NCBI GenBank assembly: GCA_017645245.1
Contig: JAGCPG010000117.1
Span: forward strand, 1 to 41,214
Direction: 5' to 3'
Origin: Bacteroidales bacterium
GTDB lineage: Bacteria > Bacteroidota > Bacteroidia > Bacteroidales > F082
DNA length: 41,214 bases
Below are positions 8,183 through 17,287 of the stretch, in pieces; the stretch's first letter is position 1; every line of letters begins with the position of its first letter. The position numbers and the translations under genes are program-made. The notes beneath the pieces were generated by a model. That model searched no databases. It was not told where the DNA came from and saw only the letters and a program-made list of their open reading frames with translations.

Positions 8183-8637
8183 AAAGTGGTGATTCGCAAT
8201 GCTGATCCGTCATAAGTGAAATTGTACGGATACAGGCGGTATCCTTCGCCTCCTTCAAGGATCGTTCCGTCTAAAATACTGTAAATGATGTTGTTGCAGT
8301 TGTCTACAACCTCGAAGTCGTTTTCCACTACCAGGCGGGTACATTCGCCTTCCTCAGTGCAGCAGGTATTGGGTTTGTTGGGGGGCAGTCGGTCCCAAAC
8401 CCTGAAATCCTCCATGGAGACGCGATACACGATGATGCCGCGGCTATTGCTCTCAGGATCAGATGAGTAATACTTGAACCCACCGGGACTGTTGAGCTCA
8501 TATTCTCTGATGGAGTTGGGGTAGATGGTGAAGTCCACGATGGCGGTGAGTCGGTTTGGGTTTTCCCAAACGCTGTGGCAGCTCGGCAAACATCCCGAAA
8601 CCATCAGTAAAAAAGCGATGATAAATGACTTTTTCAT
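8176..8637 (-). CDS. Small lipoprotein with a degenerate Rieske-like domain
   Basis: From the ATG at 8637 the protein has 153 residues. The signal peptide MKKSFIIAFLLMVSGC carries a lipobox with Cys16, so it is probably membrane-anchored. The rest resembles Bacteroidota Rieske-like lipoproteins: GIIVYRVSMEDFRVWDRLPP, a Cys cluster (92, 93, 99), VDNCNNIIYSILDGTILEGG and YRLYPYNFTYDGSALRITTF. The cluster-binding pattern C-x-H...C-x-x-H is missing. The first motif reads PPN and the second retains Cys114 without its His, so a [2Fe-2S] cluster is unlikely. The tail overlaps the DAHP synthase gene by 7 bases. The ATG lies four bases after a consensus -7 element, suggesting a leaderless mRNA. The function is unknown. 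Confidence 0.75.
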   Translation of the reverse strand: MKKSFIIAFLLMVSGCLPSCHSVWENPNRLTAIVDFTIYPNSIREYELNSPGGFKYYSSDPESNSRGIIVYRVSMEDFRVWDRLPPNKPNTCCTEEGECTRLVVENDFEVVDNCNNIIYSILDGTILEGGEGYRLYPYNFTYDGSALRITTFY

Positions 8638-8641
8638 GTCG

Positions 8642-8649
8642 CAAAGGTA
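8642..8649 (-). promoter_or_regulatory. -7 element abutting the Rieske-like lipoprotein start
   Basis: TACCTTTG on the minus strand matches TAnnTTTG and is four bases from the ATG at 8637. It supports this start over an in-frame ATG 12 codons upstream and predicts a leaderless transcript. Confidence 0.6.
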
Positions 8650-8796
8650 ATGGTTTTTCTGAAATCTGGGCATCTAATTATTAATAGGTGTGGTTTTATC
8701 TCTTTTTTTCGGTCTTTCTAATTGGCTAATTTTCATATTGTTTAATAAATGTTAAATTTTTTATGATCAAAAAAATGTCATTAAAAGTCGAATTTT

Positions 8797-8828
8797 CTTG
8801 TGGGATTTCTAAAATGTTTATAATTTTG
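8797..8828 (+). promoter_or_regulatory. Promoter of the receptor / T9SS cargo / PorV-like operon
   Basis: CTTG (8797-8800), 20 bases, TAATTTTG (8821-8828) fits the Bacteroidota promoter layout. The predicted start near 8833 gives a leader of about 53 bases before the ATG at 8886. The region 8674-8885 is otherwise very AT-rich, with no other gene. Confidence 0.6.
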
Positions 8829-8885
8829 GAGTCTTTTTAATGCAAATTGAAATTAAAATGGAAGTATAACATAAAATCAAAAGGT

Positions 8886-11800
8886 ATGTTTAGAAATTTA
8901 CTAATGACCCTTGCAATTGTGATGGCAACCTGCACGTTAGCTTTCGCGCAGCAAGGACGACTCAAAGGAAAGGTTACCGATGAAACGGGAGAGCCCGTGT
9001 CATTCGCAAACATCGTCCTCGAAAAAGGTGGAACGATGATTGGCGGTGCTACTTCGGATTTCGATGGTAACTATGACATCAACCCCATTCCTCCGGGAAC
9101 GTATGATTTGAAGGCGAGCTTCGTCGGCTACAACAATTACGTCCTGAACGGCATTGTTATTCCAGCCAACAAGATCACCGATTGGAACATCAAGATGCAA
9201 AGTGGCGCCATCAGCTTGACGGAAGTCACGGTCATCGATTACGAAGTGCCTCTGATCTCAAAGGATAACACTACTTCCGGTGCATCCATCACGGCAGAGG
9301 AAATCGCTAAATTGCCGAACCGTTCAGCATCCGGCGTCGCATCCACCGTTGGTGGTGTGTATTCCGCTGACGGTGAGGTCGGTAGTATCCGTGGTTCCCG
9401 TGAAGGCGCCGTGACCTACATCGACGGTGTAAAGGTCATCGGTAACTCCAGCGTGCCCCAAGGCGCTATCGACCAAGTGGACGTCATCCTCGGCGGTACC
9501 CCCGCCATGTACGGTGACGCCATGGGCGGTATCATCAACGTGACCACTAAAGGCCCCAGCCGTACCTTCGGTGCCGGTGTCGAGGTTGAGGCTTCAGTCG
9601 AAGGTTACGGCCGTAACCGTTTGGGCTTTAGCCTCCAAGGACCGCTCATCAAGGGTAAGAACGCCGAAACTGCTCTGTTGGGCTTCTTCCTCGCTGGTGA
9701 CCTCGCCTACAACAAGGTAGGCGCCCTCTCGGCAACCGGTTTCTACACCGCTACCGACGAATGGTATAAGGCCATCACTGAGAACCCGCTCGTTCCTTCA
9801 GGCATCGGAAGCGGTACCTACCAAAAGGCTTCCTTCACCAAGAAGGACGACTTGGTCTACTCCAAGAAATCAACCAACACAAGCAACTACTCGATCAACC
9901 TCTCCGGTAACATCAACGTCCGTACCACCGAGACCATCAACCTCACCATCGGTGGATCGTACTATCGGGCCATGTATCACAACTTCGCCCGTTCGTACTC
10001 CTACTTCAACACCGCCAAGAACTCGATCGAGAAGGACAATACGATCCGTGGTTATGTCCGCTTCACCCAGCGCTTCCCCACGGCTCCTGAAAGCACCTCG
10101 CTGATCCGTAACTTCTACTATAGCATCCAAGCCGACTACACCAGATACAACAACGAAGAAGGCGACCCCGATCTGTGGGATAACCTCTTCGCTTACGGCA
10201 ACCTCGGTAAGTTCACCACCTACAAGATGGCAACCTACCAGCTTGGTGATGTCGATTCAGTCCTCATGGCTGACGGTTCCTACCAGAACTTCACCAACGT
10301 CATGGTGCTGAACTCTTGGGACTATGATACCTTGGTTACCTTCGAGGCCTCCGACTTCAACCCGCTGCTGGCCAAATACACAGAGAACGTATATGACCTT
10401 TATGGCATCTATGGCGCTCAAGGCTACTACAACAACTACACCAACCTCCAACTCAATGGCGGTCTGTTGAACGGTAGAAGCGCCCCGGCCATCTATGGTT
10501 TGTATGCCGCTCCCGGTACCTTGATGTCCAACTATAGCAAATATGTCAGCGACCAGATCTCACTCAACGTGAACGCCTCTATGACCATCGGTAAAGGTGA
10601 GAGCTCACACGAAGTGAAACTCGGTTTCCAATACGAACAGCGTAACAGCAGCGGCATGAGCTACAGCTCCGACTACTGGACCCTCATGCGTGGCTTGGTC
10701 AACGCTCATATTCAAGAGTTGGATATGGCCAACCCATACGCCATCTCCTACGGCGGATTTACCGATACGATTCGTTACAACAGATATTATGACGGCGACG
10801 CCCAGTATGTGTTCGACAAGAACTTGCGCGCCGCTATGGGTCTGCCGGTCAATGGAACGGAGTATATCCTCATCGACTCTTACAACTTTGATGACAACAC
10901 CATCCTTTACTACGATGCCACAGGCCACATGAAGAAAGCCACCGTCGAAGGCGGTCTCGATATCAGCATGTTCTCACCTGATGAGTTGACCCGCGACGGT
11001 AACCTCTATGTGTCATACTACGGCTTCACCTACGACGGTAAGAAGCACAAGTGGAACGAGCGTCCTACTCTCGACGACTTCTTCACCGAGGAGAAGACCG
11101 ACGACAACGGCAACACCTTCCTCGCACGTCCCGTCGCATCAAGCCAGCCGATCTACACTGCCGGTTACATCCAAGACAAGTTCGCTTTCAAGGATCTGAT
11201 CTTCCAAATCGGTGTCCGTGCTGACCGTTTCGATGCCAACCAGTTCGTGCTGAAAGATCCGTTCATCCTCTATCAGTATAAGACTGTCGGCGACTTGAGA
11301 AACAATGGCCAGATCCAGCTGCCTACCGGTGAATATGTCACTGTCCCGGGCAACATCGGTGATGATTACGCAGTCTACGTCAACAAGGTCACCGACATCA
11401 ACGAGATCGTCGGTTACCGTAAAGATAACGTCTGGTACAACGCCGACGGTGCCCTGATTTCCTCACCCACCGTGTTGGATAAGGGTTCAGGTATCTCCCC
11501 GTGGTTGGTTAAGGCCGATCAGCAGAGAGTCGACAAGGAGTCATTCGAAGACTATGAGCCCAGCTGGACCTTCATGCCTCGTATCTCCTTCTCATTCCCG
11601 ATTTCTGACGAAGCTTTGTTCTTCGCCCACTATGACGTGTTGACACAGCGTCCTTCCAGTAACTATTTCATTACCCCGCTCACCTATTATTATTTTAATG
11701 ATATCACCGGCACCATCGCCAATCCTAACTTGAAGCCGATGCAGACCGTTGACTATGAGCTCGGTTTCACCCAGAAGATCAACAACACATCATCATTCAC

Positions 11801-12647
11801 CATTACAGCTTACTATCGTGAGATCCGTAACATGATCCAGATGTACCGCCTCACAGGTGCTTATCCTAAGGACTACAACTCCTACAGCAACCTCGACTTC
11901 GGTACCACCAAGGGTCTCACCGCTGAATACGACCTCCGTAGAACGAAGAACATCCGTGTCCGTGCCAACTATACCTTGCAGTATGCAAACATGACCGGTG
12001 CTTCCACTACAACGGCTGCCGCTTTGATCAACGCTGGTGTGCCGAACCTGAGATCAACCTTCCCGACCGGTTTCGACCGTCGTCACGCACTCAGCCTCAC
12101 CGTTGACTATCGTTTCGGCTCAGGCAAGAAGTATGACGGCCCCGTCATTAATCGTGAGAAGTCAGGCAAGAGCCCGCTGCAAATTCTGGCTAACGCTGGT
12201 GTCGCCATGACCATTACCGGTGGTTCCGGTGCTCCTTACACGGCATCACGTACCGTTACCTCCCCGCTCTCCGGCGGTAACAGCTTGCTCGAAGGTACCT
12301 ACTTTGGTTCCAGAATGCCTGCTTCGTTCAAGATCGACCTCCGCGCCGACAAGGACTTCTACTTCACCTTGGGTGGCAAGAAGGAAGGCAAGACTGGTCA
12401 CGAGGCTTTCGTCAATGTCTATGTCAACATTACGAACCTCCTCAACTCCAAGAATATCCTGAATGTGTACAACGCTACCGGCGATCCTGATGATGATGGT
12501 TACCTTACCTCAACCAAATATGCTCAGGAAATCAATAACCAATTGGATCCGGAAGCCTTCATCGACATGTACCGCATTTATGTGAACAGCGGCGGCAACT
12601 ACTCGACTCCTCGTCAGATTAAGATTGGCGCTAGCTTTAACTTCTAA
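8886..12647 (+). CDS. TonB-dependent outer-membrane receptor with carboxypeptidase-like N-domain
   Basis: A protein of about 1253 residues. The ATG at 8886 is preferred because it begins a clean signal peptide (MFRNLLMTLAIVMATCTLAFAQ); a TTG 13 codons upstream adds only charged residues. Residues about 24-105 form a carboxypeptidase-D regulatory-like domain (LKGKVTDETGEPVSFANIVL). About 115-235 is the plug, with IRGSREGAVTYIDGVKV and GGTPAMYGDAMGGIINVTTKG. The rest is a 22-strand-type barrel ending in Phe (KIGASFNF). Such receptors take up substrates using TonB energy or act in T9SS-linked surface assemblies. No SusD partner follows. Codons are strongly biased to GGT, CGT, AAC and TAC, suggesting high expression. 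The stop is 38 bases before the cargo start. Confidence 0.92.
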   Translation: MFRNLLMTLAIVMATCTLAFAQQGRLKGKVTDETGEPVSFANIVLEKGGTMIGGATSDFDGNYDINPIPPGTYDLKASFVGYNNYVLNGIVIPANKITDWNIKMQSGAISLTEVTVIDYEVPLISKDNTTSGASITAEEIAKLPNRSASGVASTVGGVYSADGEVGSIRGSREGAVTYIDGVKVIGNSSVPQGAIDQVDVILGGTPAMYGDAMGGIINVTTKGPSRTFGAGVEVEASVEGYGRNRLGFSLQGPLIKGKNAETALLGFFLAGDLAYNKVGALSATGFYTATDEWYKAITENPLVPSGIGSGTYQKASFTKKDDLVYSKKSTNTSNYSINLSGNINVRTTETINLTIGGSYYRAMYHNFARSYSYFNTAKNSIEKDNTIRGYVRFTQRFPTAPESTSLIRNFYYSIQADYTRYNNEEGDPDLWDNLFAYGNLGKFTTYKMATYQLGDVDSVLMADGSYQNFTNVMVLNSWDYDTLVTFEASDFNPLLAKYTENVYDLYGIYGAQGYYNNYTNLQLNGGLLNGRSAPAIYGLYAAPGTLMSNYSKYVSDQISLNVNASMTIGKGESSHEVKLGFQYEQRNSSGMSYSSDYWTLMRGLVNAHIQELDMANPYAISYGGFTDTIRYNRYYDGDAQYVFDKNLRAAMGLPVNGTEYILIDSYNFDDNTILYYDATGHMKKATVEGGLDISMFSPDELTRDGNLYVSYYGFTYDGKKHKWNERPTLDDFFTEEKTDDNGNTFLARPVASSQPIYTAGYIQDKFAFKDLIFQIGVRADRFDANQFVLKDPFILYQYKTVGDLRNNGQIQLPTGEYVTVPGNIGDDYAVYVNKVTDINEIVGYRKDNVWYNADGALISSPTVLDKGSGISPWLVKADQQRVDKESFEDYEPSWTFMPRISFSFPISDEALFFAHYDVLTQRPSSNYFITPLTYYYFNDITGTIANPNLKPMQTVDYELGFTQKINNTSSFTITAYYREIRNMIQMYRLTGAYPKDYNSYSNLDFGTTKGLTAEYDLRRTKNIRVRANYTLQYANMTGASTTTAAALINAGVPNLRSTFPTGFDRRHALSLTVDYRFGSGKKYDGPVINREKSGKSPLQILANAGVAMTITGGSGAPYTASRTVTSPLSGGNSLLEGTYFGSRMPASFKIDLRADKDFYFTLGGKKEGKTGHEAFVNVYVNITNLLNSKNILNVYNATGDPDDDGYLTSTKYAQEINNQLDPEAFIDMYRIYVNSGGNYSTPRQIKIGASFNF

Positions 12648-12685
12648 TGCATGATGGTAGAACAATAAAGAAAATCACAGTTAAT

Positions 12686-15600
12686 ATGAAGAATATAGTA
12701 CGTCTATTGTTTGTCGCGCTCCTTATTGTGGGTGCCACAATTCCCGGAAAGGCTCACGTCTATGTAGGTGATGGTGAATCTGGAAGAGGTTCCAATGACC
12801 TGAAACAGACCACGGCCGGATGTTCTCCATCTTCCGCTTTTGAATGGCTGAACATCAACAACGTCAGATCTCGTTTTAATGCTGGTGGTGATATGTGGTG
12901 GGACCTCGGTAGTATCGGTGCCCAGTACTTCATCCCTGCCAACGGTTCTGCAACTTCCTTGTTCGCCGGTGCTCTTTGGATCGCCGGTGTCGACATCAAC
13001 AACCAGTTGAAATGCGCCGCCGTTCGTTTCCGCCAAGGTCCCGACCTCAAAGGTGGTAACGACTTCTGGACTGGTCCTCTGACTTTGGATGGTGCTTCCA
13101 TTGACGAAGTTACCTGCGCCCAGTGGGACCAAGTGTTTAAGATTACCCGCGCCGAAGTGGATGAATTCCTGAACTACTGCACCGGTCAACAACCTGCCGA
13201 AAACGCAAGGTATGGCGCCTTCGATAGAGATCGTGCCACCGCTGATGGCTATTCCATCCCCAAGATTATCACCGATTGGCCGGCTCACCCGGAAGTCGTC
13301 GGTGGTAACACCACCGGTATCAGCCATTATATGGCTCCTTTCTATGATAATGACTTGAATGGAGAGTATGATCCTATGATGGGTGACTTCCCATACTATG
13401 ACATCGAGAATGAACTCTGCCACACCAAGATCGCTACCATGGATGAACAATACGAAGGCAGCATGAAGGGCTCCATCCTCTCTGACCAAGTGTTGAAGGG
13501 CGACCAAACCCTGTGGTGGGTGTTCAACGATAAAGGTAATTCCCACACCGAATCACAAGGCGCTTCCATCGGTCTCGAAATCCGTGCCCAAGCCTTCGCT
13601 TTCGCCACCAACGATGAGATCAACAACATGTCGTTCTGCTCCTACGAAATCATCAACCGTTCAACATACGAACTCACTGGCACTTACTTCTGCCCTTGGA
13701 CTGACGTTGACCTCGGTTATGCAAAGGACGACTACGTGGGCTGCGACGTTGCCCGTGGTCTTGGTTACGGCTACAACGGCCGCGCCATCGACGGTAGCGG
13801 TGAACCTGAAGCCTACGGCGACCAGCCTCCAGCGGTAGGTATCGACTTCTTCCAGGGCCCCTACATGGATCCTGATGGCCTCGACAACCCGAAATACACC
13901 TATGAATATGACTACAGCCAATTCATTGGTTTCAGTCCAACTGGTGACTCCTTGTTCGCTGTTAAGGATTCAACCCAAATCTGCGACGTCTCCATCAACG
14001 GTGTGAACTTCGGTAACGGTATCGTCGATGACGAACGTTTCGGCATGCGCCGTTTCCTGTATCACAACAACGACAACTCCAACACTGGTGACCCGAAATA
14101 TGCAGCTGACTATTACCTGATGCTTCAAGGTATTTGGAAGGATGGTAATAAGATGATGTATGGCGGTAACGCTTATCCTGGTGTTACCGGTACTGTGGGT
14201 CCTGCCTGCGACTTCATGTTCCCTGGCGATACTGACCCGTGCAACTGGGGTACTGGTGGCAATCCTCCTGCGGAAGGCTACAACCAGAATGGTAAGTATT
14301 GGACCGACTCTGAGGCTGGCAACGAGCCTGCTGACCGTCGTTTCATGCAGTCCGCTGGTCCTTTCACCCTGAGACCAGGTGCCGTTAACTACATCACCTT
14401 CGGTGTGCCGTGGGCCCGCGCCACCTCTGGCGGCCCGCTCGCCTCTGTCGAACTCCTCCGCGTCACCGACGACAAGTGCCAGGCCTTGTTCGACAACTGC
14501 TTCAAAGTGATCGACGGTCCTAGCGCTCCTGACCTCACCATCCGTGAGCTGGATCAAAAACTCATCATCTACCTCTCCAATAGCGCTATTTCCAACAACT
14601 ATAAGGAAGGTTATGTGGAGCCTGATAATGAGATTGCTGAGTATTTCCCATGGGATACTGCTCATACCACCAAGCTCGATCGTGACTATCGCTTCGAAGG
14701 TTACAAGGTTTATCAGTTGGTCAACAACGAAGTTGGTGCCGACGAACTCGACAACAACGCCAAAGCCCGCTTGATCTTCCAGTGCGATATCAAGAACGGT
14801 GTTTCACGCCTTGTGAACTACACTCTGAACGATCAGATCGGCGCCATCGTCCCTGCCCTCAAGGTTGAAGGTGCTGATGCTGGTATCTCCCATAGCTTCG
14901 TCGTCACCGAAGACAAGTTCTCCGCTGGTGACAACCCAGCTTTGGTGAACCACAAGACCTATTACTTCATGGCTGTGGCTTATGCTTACAACAACTTCCT
15001 GACCTACTCACAGGAGCCCACCGACGAACATGGTCTCTACGGTCAAAAGAAGCCTTACCTCGAAGGTCGTAAGAACATCCAGATCTACTCCGGTGTGCCG
15101 CACAAGATTGTCAACGGTACTGTAATGCGCTGCGAATATGGCCAGAAGCCTGCTGTCCAACGTTTGGTCGGTCAAGGTAACGGCGCCAATGAACTCGAGC
15201 TTGCCGATGAATGTGTCAATGAACTCTTTACCAAGAAACTTGCCAATTCTATTGACGAAACAGGTAATAAGGTCGTCTTCGGTCACCCCGATTACCCGAT
15301 CATCTACCATCCTCAATATAAGGTTGGCTTTGGCCCATTGGATGTGAAGGTCATCGACCCGTTGAACGTGAAGACCGCCAGCTATGAGTTGTGGTTCGAC
15401 ACCTTGTTCGAGGCTGTCACTAAGAATGTCTCCACTAATAATAAGGTGTATATCCAAAACGAAAATGGCCAATATGTCCAAGGCAGTGAAGCTACCCGTA
15501 TGGTTTCCCACTGGTATATGAAAGACCTGGAGACTGGTGAGGTTGCTAAGAGCGATACCACTACAGCTTACGGCGACGAGAAGATGTTCATTGAAAGAGG

Positions 15601-17248
15601 TCTCTCTGTCACTGTCAATCAGCCCTACCTTGCTGGTCCTGTCAAGGTCGGTTACATGTATGATGACAACACTTGGAAGGTCGCCAAAGAGAACATTTCT
15701 CCGAAGAGCGGTTTGATCACCACAACGTTTACCTTCCAGGATAGTACGAAGAAATGGCTCGATGGTATCCGCGACTGCGATAACCCGCCTATTTCATCCT
15801 TGAACTGGATACGTGCCGGTAAGTACTTCGACAGGGAAAACCCCGCCTATAACGACTATGATCTGGCCGACAAGGTAACGGCAGTAGCTTACGACCCAAC
15901 TGAGTCGTTCGAAAAGATCGCCAATGGTACCTGGGCTCCGCTTTACCTTTCTGCTTGCGATGTCACCACGGTTTATCCTGTGCCGAACCCGAATATCTTC
16001 TCAAGCGTTGCTAACTATTACCCAAGACTCGCTAGTGTTGATATCGTGATGACAGCTGATAAGTCAAAATGGACTCGTTGCCCTGTTGTTGAAATGTGTA
16101 GGGACAATAAACTTTCAGAGAACAACGTGAAGACCTACTTCATGAGAAAGGCTCCGTCCATCGACAAGGATGGTAATCCTTACATGGTTCGTGACTCTGT
16201 GACCAATCAAATGGTTCCGTTCTCTGATTGGGATAACGCCGACGATCCAAAATACAGAAGCGACAATCCTGACGATCCTAACTTCATCTCCCCACAGGGT
16301 ATGGGCTGGTTCCCAGGCTATGTCATCGATATTGAAAGCGGTGCCCGTCTGAACCTCATCTACGGTGAGGATTCCTACCTTGCCGACTTGAACGGTCGCG
16401 ACATGCAGTTCAATCCTCCGATGCTGAGAAAGACCACGGTCGATTTAGGCAGCGAATTCCAAGTCCTTGATCCCGCCATCTATCGTCAAATCGACGCTGA
16501 GGAAGTGTTTGGTGGCCGTCACTATGTGTACGTTCTGGGCATGGATAACCCGACCGATATCGCTCCGTCAGTACCAATTCCACAGGCTGAGTTCTGCTGC
16601 CCCGCATACGATGGTGGTGCATACGCAGCCAACCTCTTCTTCAAGTTCCAGGCTAAACCCAACCAGGAGAGAGTCTTGAGTACCATGCTGTGGCGTCAAG
16701 TTCAATACGTCGGTATGCCGATGGGTGTCGAAGGCACCACATGGCTTGAACCTGGTAACGATGCTAAGATCCGCATCCGTGTGGGTCGCCCGTATGACCA
16801 AGGTTATTCATACATCCCGCTGGATTCCGTCTATCCTGGTTTGGACATCAACAACATGTATCCTAAGTACAAGTTCGCAATCGATGGTCTGAACCCAGTG
16901 CTCAACGATCCTGATAAGACCGAGACCGACCTCGACCTCATCACCGTCGTACCCAATCCTTACTACGCTTACTCAACCTACGAGAAGAACGCTCTTAACA
17001 ACACCGTTAAGATCACGAACCTCCCGAACAACTGTACGGTGACCATCTACAACTTGAGTGGTACCAAGATCCGTCAGTTCAAGAAGGATAACGAGGATGC
17101 CTCCATCGATTGGGATCTCACTAACTTCGCCAACACTCCTGTGGCCTCAGGCTTCTACCTGATCCACATCAAGGATAACGAGAGCGGTGGCGAACGCACG
17201 ATCAAGTTCTTCGGTGCAATGCGTCTAATTGACTTGAATACGTTCTAA
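12686..17248 (+). CDS. Very large T9SS-exported surface protein
   Basis: A protein of about 1520 residues. The ATG at 12686 begins a signal peptide (MKNIVRLLFVALLIVGATIPGKA); an earlier ATG at 12647 overlaps the receptor stop and adds a polar leader. No enzyme domain is recognised. The N-terminal half has LNINNVRSRFNAGGDMWWDLG, a Ca-loop-like DNDLNGEYDPMMGDFP near residue 219, and long Trp/Tyr/Asp-rich stretches such as QTLWWVFNDKGNSHTES. I associate this layout with a Bacteroidota family of T9SS-sorted proteins often found beside PorV/PorQ-like genes. The C-terminus (VVPNPYYAYS near 1423, then YNLSGTKIRQF and ASGFYLIHIKDN) is a type A-like sorting domain, but it runs on past the usual end with FFGAMRLIDLNTF. 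It is probably exported and attached at the cell surface; its ligand is unknown. Confidence 0.85.
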   Translation: MKNIVRLLFVALLIVGATIPGKAHVYVGDGESGRGSNDLKQTTAGCSPSSAFEWLNINNVRSRFNAGGDMWWDLGSIGAQYFIPANGSATSLFAGALWIAGVDINNQLKCAAVRFRQGPDLKGGNDFWTGPLTLDGASIDEVTCAQWDQVFKITRAEVDEFLNYCTGQQPAENARYGAFDRDRATADGYSIPKIITDWPAHPEVVGGNTTGISHYMAPFYDNDLNGEYDPMMGDFPYYDIENELCHTKIATMDEQYEGSMKGSILSDQVLKGDQTLWWVFNDKGNSHTESQGASIGLEIRAQAFAFATNDEINNMSFCSYEIINRSTYELTGTYFCPWTDVDLGYAKDDYVGCDVARGLGYGYNGRAIDGSGEPEAYGDQPPAVGIDFFQGPYMDPDGLDNPKYTYEYDYSQFIGFSPTGDSLFAVKDSTQICDVSINGVNFGNGIVDDERFGMRRFLYHNNDNSNTGDPKYAADYYLMLQGIWKDGNKMMYGGNAYPGVTGTVGPACDFMFPGDTDPCNWGTGGNPPAEGYNQNGKYWTDSEAGNEPADRRFMQSAGPFTLRPGAVNYITFGVPWARATSGGPLASVELLRVTDDKCQALFDNCFKVIDGPSAPDLTIRELDQKLIIYLSNSAISNNYKEGYVEPDNEIAEYFPWDTAHTTKLDRDYRFEGYKVYQLVNNEVGADELDNNAKARLIFQCDIKNGVSRLVNYTLNDQIGAIVPALKVEGADAGISHSFVVTEDKFSAGDNPALVNHKTYYFMAVAYAYNNFLTYSQEPTDEHGLYGQKKPYLEGRKNIQIYSGVPHKIVNGTVMRCEYGQKPAVQRLVGQGNGANELELADECVNELFTKKLANSIDETGNKVVFGHPDYPIIYHPQYKVGFGPLDVKVIDPLNVKTASYELWFDTLFEAVTKNVSTNNKVYIQNENGQYVQGSEATRMVSHWYMKDLETGEVAKSDTTTAYGDEKMFIERGLSVTVNQPYLAGPVKVGYMYDDNTWKVAKENISPKSGLITTTFTFQDSTKKWLDGIRDCDNPPISSLNWIRAGKYFDRENPAYNDYDLADKVTAVAYDPTESFEKIANGTWAPLYLSACDVTTVYPVPNPNIFSSVANYYPRLASVDIVMTADKSKWTRCPVVEMCRDNKLSENNVKTYFMRKAPSIDKDGNPYMVRDSVTNQMVPFSDWDNADDPKYRSDNPDDPNFISPQGMGWFPGYVIDIESGARLNLIYGEDSYLADLNGRDMQFNPPMLRKTTVDLGSEFQVLDPAIYRQIDAEEVFGGRHYVYVLGMDNPTDIAPSVPIPQAEFCCPAYDGGAYAANLFFKFQAKPNQERVLSTMLWRQVQYVGMPMGVEGTTWLEPGNDAKIRIRVGRPYDQGYSYIPLDSVYPGLDINNMYPKYKFAIDGLNPVLNDPDKTETDLDLITVVPNPYYAYSTYEKNALNNTVKITNLPNNCTVTIYNLSGTKIRQFKKDNEDASIDWDLTNFANTPVASGFYLIHIKDNESGGERTIKFFGAMRLIDLNTF

Positions 17249-17287
17249 TTTACTCGGATGAATGCTAACTTTAAAAATTTCAGAATC

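Noticed and set aside
12704-13546. Open frame of 280 codons on the minus strand inside the T9SS cargo gene
   Set aside because: It is a shadow of a well-supported secreted protein with a signal peptide and sorting domain. It has no promoter or recognisable motif of its own.
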